This document shows positions 12,901 to 24,900 of a stretch of 64,000 bases of DNA, one piece after another (the stretch's first letter is position 1; the number at the start of each line of letters is the position of its first letter). Source of the stretch: Oryzias latipes (lineage: Eukaryota > Chordata > Actinopteri > Beloniformes > Adrianichthyidae). Below the pieces are notes generated by a model. That model searched no databases and was not told where the DNA came from. It worked only from the letters and a program-made list of their open reading frames with translations. A program made the position numbers and the translations under genes. The stretch is from positions 10,227,950 through 10,291,949 of the forward strand of contig NC_019872.2 of NCBI RefSeq assembly GCF_002234675.1, given 5' to 3'.

Positions 12901-15900
12901 AACATATTTTAGTATAAGGCATCAAGACCATGATGCCATTACTGTTTTTGGTTGTGAATTCTTTTAAGCATTTTGTAGATTAAAATTGTTATTTTCCTTA
13001 TAGTAAAGACATAGGCTCCTTTTTATGTTCCTTAAATATAAAGCGTATGTATATTTATCAAATGGTAGTCAAAATGAATTTAAATAGCAGCTGTTTCATA
13101 AGCAGCCACACAGTCTGTGACCTACATCGGCTGATGCATTTAACAGTTCACCTCACCAGACTCCACATATAAATGCTTGCAGACTCTCCGTTGCAGCTTA
13201 AACTGATGGCGCATATTTCACTCGAGCAGAACAAACAGGCATTGTGCCTTTTTCTTCTTTTCATTTCATGCTGTATTCCCACAGAGATGCGTTCCATAAC
13301 ATTTTACAAACATTTTGATGAGAAGACTCAGCGTTTGCTTGGAGATGAACATTTTTATACGCTCCATGCTCCCTGTTAACCCCCCCTACCCTTTTTTTCT
13401 TGAATGACAACTGATGCATGAAGAAAACGGCTGAGTTCACAATGTCCTACTCTATTTCTGCACAGTATTCCAGACACATTATGGTAATATATGTTTTCCG
13501 TCTTAAAGCAATAGACAGTTGTAATAGAAAAAAATGGAGACTTGTTCTGAAACAACAGAGGGGAGCAAAAAGTTGCACCAACCATTTGCTGCTTTCAATT
13601 CTAAGTCATATCCATAACCCATTGAATTGCATGCTCGTTTTTTATTTTCATTTTCATTCTTTGATTTGTTTTTGTTGTTTTGTTTGTGAGTCGGTGATTC
13701 ATTACTTTATCGTGTGTGAGAGAGAAAAAGCCTAAACTGAGGATGAATGCGTGCATCCCGACTGTGCAACTGACATTGTTTCCTTCATCCATGTCAGTGT
13801 GTTGTCACCACAGCTTGTATTTGTTCATTTTGACTGTAAAATATATTTCTTACTCCATGTTGTGTTGACTCTGTTAGATAACATGTCTCATTTTGTTTTC
13901 ACATTTGCCATGAAGGCTGGTGGCTGTGCATGAGAAAGCTTTGAATGGCACTGCAGCAATTTTAGAATTTTGAGATGATTTTGATGACCAAGTCAAGTCA
14001 GTTTTTGGAAATGAATATGTTTCTGTGACTATTACTAAAAGTATTCTATCATCAGCATAGAGTTTGTTTTAATGCAAGGCTGCCAGTCCTTTTCATGCAC
14101 ATTTCTCTCTGTTTGTGTTTTCTTTGTTTATTTGTTGATGTCATTAAACTAATTTTCATTTCATTTTCATTTGTGGTCTTTTATTTTTCCTCTCAATCCT
14201 CCATGTTTCATTGTAATGAAAGACTCATTCCCATGAAAATTGTACTTTTGTTTTTGTTGTTTTTTTAACATGCTATTTGGCTTTTTTTCTGATGATGTAT
14301 GACATACATATGATGACATATATTAGGAAATGAAGCTCAAGTTTGGATTTCTGAGTATTTCATTTTTCATATTGTTGTAAATCAAGAGCAGAGAAAAAAA
14401 ATGTTTGATAAAGAGCAAATTTATCATATAGAAAATACAATGGACGGGCCACAAGCTCCCTGCTCCCACTTTCAATTCTGATGCATCCACCTGTAGACAA
14501 TTAGATCCATGTACGTCTTTGTTTTTCCTCATCCGAGCTGGTATCTGGCTGAAAACTGTACGGCACTGGTAATTTTAGGTTGTGGATGTGAGGGGCTGTA
14601 AGTTAGCAGTGGAAAGTGTAAACAGAGAGCTCTCAATAATGGGAAGGGGGGTGGGGTTGCTCCACACCAATTTCTGATGAACTACTGCCATTCTGCAGAT
14701 ACAATGTCTCAGAAAATGAGGCAGTTTTGTTCAATTTTGCCCAAAAATGACATAATCATGATTAAAAACCCACTCCGAACAATTTTAAAATAGATCAAAA
14801 AATGATTTGGGTCTTTAATAAGCTTTTGTATTTAATAGAACAGCTATTAAAGCACAATTAGAAATTTAGAAGTGCATTCATCTCTCCTGTCCTCTCAGAC
14901 ATCTTACTGCATTTGGAAAACACTTTACTTTTTAAGGAAGCAATTGTGTACATTGACAAGAAATAAATACTCATTTTGGGTTTTTAATTGAAGTTTTTAT
15001 TTATATTGCAAGCATGTTAATCCTAGTAGCTGTTAGACTTGTTTTATTAGTTTTTTTCCTTGCCCAAGATCCCATCCTGTTGTTTTTCTTCCAATTTTCC
15101 CATGAGCATTTAATCCCATGATTCCCTGAATCTACAGTCAATGACAAACTTGATTTGAAGCCCTCGCTATTCGCAAGTGGCAGTGCAGCAAGACACAACT
15201 CCCCCACTGAGATTTGATCTTTTACCAGTGAGAGTCAAGTTGATTATGTTCCCTATCAGTCTAGACGACAAAATAAAGAGGAAAGTTATATTTTGTTCCT
15301 TTAAAATGAAGACAGTCAAGCTGGGACAATGCATGTTGGTCTTAAGGGCTTAATTTAATGGATTCCTCCACTAAAGCAAACAAACACAATGTGTCCTTTC
15401 TTTTGCTGGATGCTCTGTGCATGTAAGAAGAAACTCAGCTGGAAGAAAAGCCTAGAGTCTTCCTTTCATAACCAGATTCAGACAGCAGCCCAGGAGACAA
15501 AACAGAATTTGATCATGTAAATGCGTGCTGCATTTTTAATTCCACACTCCAGCTGCCAGCCGTCCTTTTTCCAGCGTTATTGTGCTACAACATATCTATT
15601 TCTGTGAAGATTTTTTACATTTAAGGTCAGACATGACACCCTCTGAACTATGTGTTCCCATTGAGATTTTAAAGTGCCCTGCCTCCAACCAGAAGGTTCA
15701 TCTGTGTATTCTTCACTGAAGTGAGTCATTGCTAGAATAGGGGTGCAGAGATATAGCTAACAGTAATCTAATATCTGATCTGTGGTGCAATGATGAGAAA
15801 GATGGAAGGTCTGATCATTTCATACCAAATCTTTATTCACTTTTAACAAAGGCCACACCTTTTTTTTCCTGCGTTCTCTCCTCTTCATCGCCCTTCACTC

Positions 15901-18900
15901 TGTCTGTCACTTCATCTGTCGTATAAAGGAAAGAGACAACATTTTCATCGAAGGATGAACTGAACCCCCCCCAGCCAACAGACAGGAAATGACCATATAT
16001 GGGCTCCTGTTTCCACATTGGAAGTCTCATAAGCTGCTGTTCTCGTCTCTGCAGGCTGTTTCCATAGCAACAGCATTTTGTTTCCCTGCGTGGCAGGAAA
16101 AGAGAGAGATAGGAGTTCAAAATGAGACAGGGCGGGTTGCGTGATCGGGGCACAACAATGCCAGAGTCCTGAGGAGAAAGTAAAGCAAGAGAAGAAGCAG
16201 GTTTCCGAGATAAATGACGGCAGTTGTCTTTATGGGTTTCAGGTGGGCTCTCCTCTTCTGGGATGAGTGCCAGACAAAACCCAGCATTACATAAACTAGA
16301 CTCAGTCTGACTCACAGCTACATTCGGCTAAGTAGTTTTCAGGTCGCAGCAGCAGCACGGATGAGGAAGAGTGTTGACAGCCACTCAGGCAGTGATAGAG
16401 GACAAATCAGTTCTCTAGTTTCTGAGAAATGAGTAAACCCTTTGTACATATCAGAAAATAAAACCACTCTGTTCATAGCAGTTGTTAGGGATGTAAATAA
16501 CACTTAAAGTAAACACATATTTTAGCATAGTAATTTTTTACTTACTGGTACATGTTGAGGCAGAAAAGCTAAGCTCATATGGTGATTCAATGGCTTAAAA
16601 GACTTCCTTTTCACTGTAACCACAACAGAGTTTCAGTCAAATTGAAGCTCATTGAACCTTCGTGTTCCTTTTGTTTTATAGGTACTTGAGTAGCATTTCT
16701 GCAGTTCTTTTGATCATTATGCTTAAAAAAATGAAAGACATGTTATCATCTTGGTATTAATATTGGACATCTAAGTAACTGTAAGTAGCTTGGGTCCTAT
16801 GGTTACCGAACAGACAGAAACTATCAACACCCTACTGTCATGCTTGACAGTGGACTTTTGGTGGAGGTTTGTTTGGTTGACTAAAAATATCCACTTAAGT
16901 CTTATTGGTCAAAAGGAGGTTTTCAGAGATTTCAGGGGCAAGTTCTGGTGTCCCATCTTGGTATGATTCTGTTAGGATGTCCTCTCTTCCGCTATTTTCA
17001 CACCAGACTTTTTTTTACCGTTTACTAGTGCATGTTCGCCAACTGGAGTTGGAAGACTCTTGATGAAAATATCACAGCGGTGCAAATCTCACAAATCTTG
17101 CTCCAGGCTTTTTCTTTTACAGCTCTATTACAATATATGACTAATTTGGTGTCACATAATTAAGCTGCGCACAAACCACAATTATTAAATACTTCTCCAT
17201 GATTAATTTTAAAACGGTCGGCACTTCTGTAAAAATAAAAAAGCTGGGCGTCATCCATACTTTTATACCAAATCCAAGTCCCTGATTGGTCAAACTTCGA
17301 CCTGGTTTAACTTTTAACAATCATTCAATGCCTGTGCGTTTTGTACGAAGAGTCGGAAAATGGAAGTGGAAACTTGCGTAGTGATGCATGAACGCCAGAT
17401 TGTTGAACATTAACACGCTTTCACACACATTGAAAGTGGTTTTGTGAACATGCGTTGCCGAGAACAGTGTAAACATGCATAGCTCGTGTTGCATGGAATG
17501 TTTTGGGGATAACATTTTTCAAGGTTTAACAAAAAAACACAATCATTTTTGGAAAAGGTCATAAAAGTTTAACCAATTCACTAAGAAGCAACTTTTTATG
17601 GTTGTATTAACACACAATTAAAATGCTCCAGACTAGCAATCCACCTTTTCAGGCCCAAGCAACTTCTTCTGCCACAATGTATTTGACCAAAAACAATGTT
17701 TTTCTTTAAGGTATTTGTTTTGATTAATCTTTTTTTTTTAAATGAATAAATTATTTTGCGGTCATTGCCTCTAAACGTACTCAGAAAAGAAGCCATTGTG
17801 ATTTCATTGACAGCTTCAAAGCTCTTTTTGAACATTTTTCATCTCTGAAATCAAAGGATTCAACATCCAAAGAAAGCTGAGCACAAGGACTGGGTCGGCA
17901 TGTCTCACATAGAGGCAACGTTTACTGGGAAAACTTGTTAATAATTTACAACCATTGGAGAGAGAAGGATGACGTTCATTTTCGTCATTTCAAAGGCTGC
18001 AATTCCCAACTGTATCAGTGGGGTTTTTATTTTAGGATCTAACCAATGATCTTGAGATTAAGGTCTGGAAAGAACAGATCATTATTTAAACTCTTCTGAT
18101 AGGGATCCATTATTTTTCAAACAAAATATCAAGACATCTTAAAATAAAACTGTTTTATAAATGAAGATATTAAAGGTGCAGTGAAGGAAACTATGAAGGA
18201 GAGGAGACTATGAACTTGGTTTGCATTCTTGCTGCTTCCATGACGACCAGATAAACAGTCTTTAAACAGATCAATGACTTCTTACTTTCTAACCAGTGCA
18301 AAACAATCTTCTTAGTGTTTCAAAGAGCTGTGTTTTAATGTTCTTGATTGAAATTAAAGTGAAGAATAAAGGGAAGCTACAATAAGGGCATGTAGGCCCG
18401 AAGCATCTTTTGGATGATGTGGTCCTCAGTCAACATCCACTTGAAATTTAAGTAACTTGTTTATATTTATGTTTCCTCTTTAAAAAAAATTGCTCTGCTT
18501 GTTAGGAAATTAGAGATTCAGCACATTGAAATAGACTTGTATAGATTAAAAAAAGGAAATATGATAATCCCGTTTTTTTTTCTTGTTGTGTCTTTCTTTG
18601 CAGGAGTCCCAGGACTCTTCCAGCTCTTTGTCACCTGCTAAAGTGCCCAGCACAGTGGAAGATGGTGATGAACTCATTTCTGAAGGTGAGTAAAACACCA
18701 AAGTGTCTTGCTGTCTGAATCCTGCTAACAGCCTTAATTGTTTTATAAATTCTTTCCATGCTGGTTTCCCACACCGTCATACTGAGATAAAGAATTTAAA
18801 TTAATTTGTTTTAGGTTTCTGAAAAGTTTTTAAAATTTCCATCATTTATTTAATCATATCTTAACATTTGTATCACATCTGATACACACATTTCTGAGAC

Positions 18901-21900
18901 CCCTATTTCATTATCATGATCAAAACTCCTTAAAAACCCATTTTATAAAACTTACTTCAGTTTTCTGCCCTGTAGTGCATTTTCCTTCCACTAGAGGCAG
19001 TAAAAGGGCTTTTCCTGCTATTTTTCAAAGCGGCAGCTTCCATGAAATCTGTAAAATACTTTTGACAGGAAGAATTTAGCTAATTTTCAAAACTCATCTG
19101 TTGTTATTCACTTTTAAAATGACTATCAGTACTTTCTGTATTGAAAAAAAATTGTTGATAATTACTTCTTCACATTATAGGTAATCCATTTTAAATATGT
19201 GAGGATCGAATCTTAGACAAGTCAAAATCATTCAATATATCATAACGTATGCTCTTTATATCTCATAAAAACAATAATATTACAAAAAAGAAATTGTGTG
19301 GATTTCATCATACAGTTTTTAAAATATCCTAATTCCAAAGAAAAGCTGAATTTTCTGTTATTTCTTTGATGAAGTTGTCCTTACAGCCATAGCTTAAAAT
19401 GAAAAAACAAAACAAAAAAAAAGCTGCCAAATGTTTCAAATCTGTTCATGAATAATAGAAATCTTGTTTGTATATTACTGCATTTTGAATCACCATTTGG
19501 TTGCACATACAATTTTTGATTTTGCCAGATTGATCGTTGAAGATCTCGGTGCTTTGCCACCACGTTTGCTGTGGGATAAAAAAAAGAAAAAGAAGTAAAT
19601 GTTCTTCTAACGAAGCTCTGTTTTATATTTATATTGGTTAAATAACGTTTTTCCTTTTCTCATTGATCTATCTCAAGTTTATGTTCATTGTAAATGCCTA
19701 TCAGCAAATGAAAAACAAACAACAATGAATTGATTGATGGTTCTTCACTGCAGATGAGGTTCTAGCAGATGAGGTTCCAGCAGTGCCATCCTACATATCA
19801 GACCGCTACAAGGTGGGGCGGATGATAGGGGATGGAAACTTCGCTGTAGTACGGGAATGTGTTGAGCTCTCCACTGGACGGGAGTATGCGCTCAAGATCA
19901 TCAACAAGGGCAAGTGCAGAGGCAAGGTGAGTTCAAAGTGGAGTTTTAAATCTAATTTATCTTTTTAAAATCTTCTACATCTCCTCTTTAGCCTCATTCG
20001 AAAAGCAAATATGTTTGAATAATTCAGTCCGTGAAACTAATCTGTAATTTCCTTGCAAATCTTTGCTTTGCAGGAACACATGATCCAAAATGAAGTGGCG
20101 ATCCTCCGCCGGGTCAAACATCCAAACATTGTCTTACTCATAGAAGAGGTGGACACTTACAACGAGCTTTACCTGGTCATGGAACTCGTTAAGGTTTGTC
20201 TTCCCACGAAAATATGTTACATACCATCTATCCTGATAGACACATTACATTACGAATGGGCTGTGACCGTTATTTGAGCTTAAGTGCAGCTGGGAAGTGC
20301 AAAAATAGTGGTAGAGTCGGAGGAGCATCAAGCAAACTGTGCAGCAAATGACGAAGTTGCACAGTATGGGACTGCGAGAATCAGTCTGTGGCCCCAGGGG
20401 CTACTCTGCTCACATTCTTCAGTCGCTCTCTTGCTTTCTGAGTCAAGAAATGTTTGTGCATAATTTAGGAGCCAGGAATGGGATCCATCTGTTCGTGCTG
20501 TGGCGTGGAGTACTACAGAATATAGATGAGAGGCAATCTGTGGGAGAAATGTGCGTACAAGTGAGGGTGTCCAAAAGTAGGAGGATCGAGAGAAAGCTGT
20601 GGATGAACGAGGTGGACAGAGTTGCTGCCAGGATAGAAAGAAAAGAAGCATAGGTCCGTTTTTTCACTTAGTAGATAACACATTTCTGTTTTAATGGCTG
20701 CACTGAATAGATAATTTTAAAATGTGCTGGAGAATAATTTGACATTTTGGGATTCATTTTGGAAAGACACTTATTTGGCAATAGATAGGGCAATGACAAT
20801 CATTCACTACTGAGAAGATGGTCAACTCTATAGAAATAGTTAAGAACTAAATCTAACAAAATAGTGTATATAGCAATACTTTCATTTAGATACAAAAATA
20901 TTTAAAAAACAGCCGATTGAATTTTTTTCTATTCTTGGTTTGGAAGAAATTTGATTTCAAAATATAAAATGCTTCTGCTCAGTGTTTTGAGAAATCAACT
21001 CAAACGTTTCAAAACATTTTGTCTTCCTGATTATTTTTTTCCACATTTCTCTGCTAAGTTTAGTTGTTTTTAATTGAATTTTGTTTACAGAAAGTGTTAC
21101 AAAATGTTTATGATTTTTGAAAATAAATATTGTTTCTTCAGAATGTGCTGTTAGCAGTCAAAAGATATATTTTTTCTGAACAATGAGACATTATTGCTGA
21201 AAAAACATCCAGCTCATAATACCACCGCCACCATGTTTCTCAGACCCACAACACAGTTCTTTTATAAATCTTTGTAGAGCTGCAATGATTGTTAATTCGT
21301 CTTACCACTACACAGTTTTATTTGGAAGAAAATCGTTAATTTTTTGTCCCAAATCCCCTTTAAAAATTATTCACAATATTGTTTTACCTTGAGATTTGAC
21401 TAGGGGCGGAGCTATCAAAATGATTTCCCTCCCCACATGCCTCCCAATTTTGGAGTCAACAATAGCATCATCATTGACAAAGATAAAAAAAATAGAAATC
21501 CAAGCTTCTTGAAGCATAACTGAACAGAAGTGAATTTTTTAAAAATAAAATCTTGAGTCATACACGGTAAGTGAAAAAAGGTTCTTTTAAAAGGAACAAC
21601 TGATTCGTTTCCTGTTTCCTGACCCATCACGTCATCGTTGTGTTGCCTTTTTGCGCCCGATGAGTCTCAATTGCTCTTTTTAAAGGTCATTAGAAATCCT
21701 CCTTGTGTGACACAAAACGTGTTCACAATCGTGTTGTGAGCATCATCGGGAATTAAATCTGATTAACTTCACCTCACAATGAAGCTGTCTTGCACCCGTC
21801 AAACATTTCCCTCAATAAATCTATAGTTTAATAGCATAAGGCATTACAACGACAACAACAACAAATCCTTAATTAACACTTACAGGGCTGTCAGTTTGAA

Positions 21901-24900
21901 GTCACACTTCATTTACCAGCAGTTTATTAATGTCCTTCCTTTCAAATGAGATGTTAAAAACTCACGCTTAGAATTAAATGCCTGCGTATCCACACAAGAG
22001 GTAGGAAAAAAAAAGAAGATAGTACAGCGGAGGCTCAATTGTGGAATTTGACAGTCCTTATAATTAAACAACAGTCACTGTCCAGGTCGAGCTGTGACAG
22101 TCCATCTGAGTCAGAGTTGGAAGGGAGAGACATCCAGGCCTATTTTAAGCCTCTGTTCCAGTTAGTCCATTCAGGGCTGGAGACATAAAGATGGGAGAGA
22201 AGAAGACGAGGGCAAAATTTGAAAGAAATAAAAATGATGAAGACAAGGGGGAGGAGATGTTTCAACCAAGGATGCAGATTATTCCTCCAGCTGCTAAAAA
22301 GACAAAAAATAATGCTGCTATATGAACTTCCTCACCAAAAGCTCATCAACAAAACTAAACTGAAACCTGAAGCTGTGAAAAACGGTCTGCTTTTGTTTTA
22401 GTCTGAGAACAGATGATGCATTATTTTTTTCCAGCATGACATCCGTCATATTCATTATGTTTTATACACAGGGGGGAGATCTGTTCGATGCCATCACCTC
22501 TGCCAACAGATACACAGAGAGGGATGCAAGCGGCATGCTCCACAATCTGGCCAATGCCATCAAATATCTCCACAGCCTGAATATTGTGCACAGAGACATC
22601 AAACCAGAGAACCTGCTGGTGAGTTCAATCACTATACATTCTTATATATCTTGCCGCAGTGCACCGCTCCCTGCTCTTGTTTCCTGTTGGCTTTCTGAAT
22701 GAACGATGAAGTAATATTACTCACTCTGAACTCTCGCAGAGGGATGACTCATTCCTGCTGCCTTCACACTTCCTGCACACTTTGACTTCTCTCTTCTGAT
22801 AAAACCCAGATTGTCCTATACTTCAACAACTGAGAAGAATTAGCCAAAAATAACCATTATGTTTTGATTTCGATGTGACACTGGAACCCTTTTGTCTTAA
22901 GGTGTATGAGCATGCCGACGGCAGCAAAAGCTTGAAACTGGGAGACTTTGGTTTGGCGACTGTGGTTGATGGACCCCTCTACACCGTCTGTGGGACCCCA
23001 ACATATGTAGCACCTGAAATTATTTCAGAAACTGGGTAAGATGATGCAGACAAATCACTGCTGAAGGTGTCGCACTTTAATAGAAGATTCTTGATTGCAG
23101 ACAAATCATTGGTAGCCTATCTTGTCAGCAAGTGACTCATCTTTCAACACCTGTATCCTGAACTAATTTACTTTAACTACACAGGTATGGCCTTAAAGTG
23201 GACATCTGGGCAGCTGGAGTCATCACATACATCTTACTATGTGGTTTCCCACCATTTCGAGGGTAAGCTTAAAACAAAATCTACTGGGCTAACAGAATTA
23301 TTTGCCTAAAAAAATCAATTGTGTTATTTTTAAAGTAACAAATTGCTGAATTTATATTCATATTTGTCACATTTCAACAGAAATTTGTTTTCTATTGCCA
23401 CAGCATTTCATCTACAAATATTTAAATGCCTCCAGCCTATTAGTCTGGAAGGGTCACAGGAAACACTCGGCCCTAAAAAGATTATTTTGTTTTTTTTAGC
23501 TGTTACAGTAGTTTGCTAATTATAGTTTCTGCTCCAGGATCTGAAGATTCTGCTCACTTAAAGTTAGAATTTATAGTTTACACTTGAGCCCCCCTGCTGG
23601 TTGGTAATAGAATAGCCCTTTGCCTCTGCTTGATATGCTTGTGCTGTTTTCTCATATCCTCTTTCATGTGGAAATGTTTGCAGGTGCAGCGATGATCAAG
23701 AAGCACTTTTTGATCAGATTCTGATGGGCCAACTAGAATTTCCTTTTCCGTACTGGGATAACGTTTCAGAGACCGCCAAGGTGCAGATCTTCTGCATGCA
23801 GTTTCCTGTTTTGTGGACAAACTTTCAATCACCTAACAGAGAGAGTAAATTGGTGCCGTGGTTTGCAATTTGCAGGAGCTGATCCGATCCATGCTGGAGG
23901 TGGAGGTGGATCAGAGATACACTGCCCTTCAGGTGCTGGAGCACCCTTGGGTCACTGTAGGTGTTTCGCTGGCAGAGCAGCTTCTTCCTGCTACTGCTTT
24001 ATTTCCCATGAAACATTTTCTTCTGTTTTGCTCGACACAGAATGAAGGTCTATGCGAGAACGAGCACCAGCTGTCAGTAGCAGGGAAGATTAAGAAGCAC
24101 TTCAACACTAATCCGAAGGTCAACGACACCACTGCAGACGTGTCAGTCATTTCTGTAAGTTATCATGAAAAAAGACACTTCTCGTAAAGCCGGCTCAGAA
24201 GATGGAGTCATTACAGAAAAGAAAAGTGGTTTACGCTAGAATCCAGATGGATTGATTGTGCTGGTTTCTCTTTTTGTTCAGTTGGATGACAGCTTTTCTA
24301 TGCAGAGATCTGGGTCGTTGGATTTCTACCAGCACCCGGCCATGTATTGGATAAGGTACGGCAGGTTTCCATGGAGACAGGATTGCATCAATGCCTGAAG
24401 TCACAAAAGTGCCCTTTACCTTTCCAATCCCCTCTCCTAAGTGCTGCTTTGTTGACTGTTTGTGTCTGAACAATGCAATTTTATATGTACAGCTTTTTTG
24501 TTTTTAACTCCTACAACTCACCCTCGCTTTATGCACAGATCGCTCACCTGTCATTTCCTGCATTTTGCTGTCTGGTCGCTAAATTGTTGTATCACTTGAA
24601 ATCCTGCAAAACTGCATCTTCATGCACGCAATAAGCAAAAAGATTTTGGGGACGAAATCAGATATTTGCATGATCTGTATTTTGAAGTGCTATTCTTTCA
24701 GAAAAAATGTTCGCCTAACTTGCTTGTTTGTTTCAATTCATAGTTTTATTTTTTTATTTTTATCTTGTTCTTGCTTCTTGTGATGCATCCCGGTTGGCTG
24801 CTTCCTGTGACCGGTCTTGCTGTTCACCTTGCCCTGCCCCACTTCTGATGTGCACGTTGTTCCTTCATTTGGAGGACTCTAGTCAGCAGTGGCACGAGTG

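Larger units (their letters stand above)
10468..18603. other. Long dclk1 intron
   Basis: No exon recognised apart from the candidate at 10423. It holds two copies of one MITE family (about 11340-11823 and 16997-17473), one copy of a second family (about 14250-14819), and a GC-richer patch at 15830-16340 with an X-box-like motif. Confidence 0.5.

Noticed and set aside
15833..16315. 160-codon open frame on the minus strand in a dclk1 intron
   Set aside because: No recognised domain, no strong start context and mixed low-complexity composition; more likely a GC-richer non-coding patch.
20328..20667. Overlapping open frames on both strands in a dclk1 intron
   Set aside because: No family resemblance; codon make-up looks random and no splice context fits dclk1.
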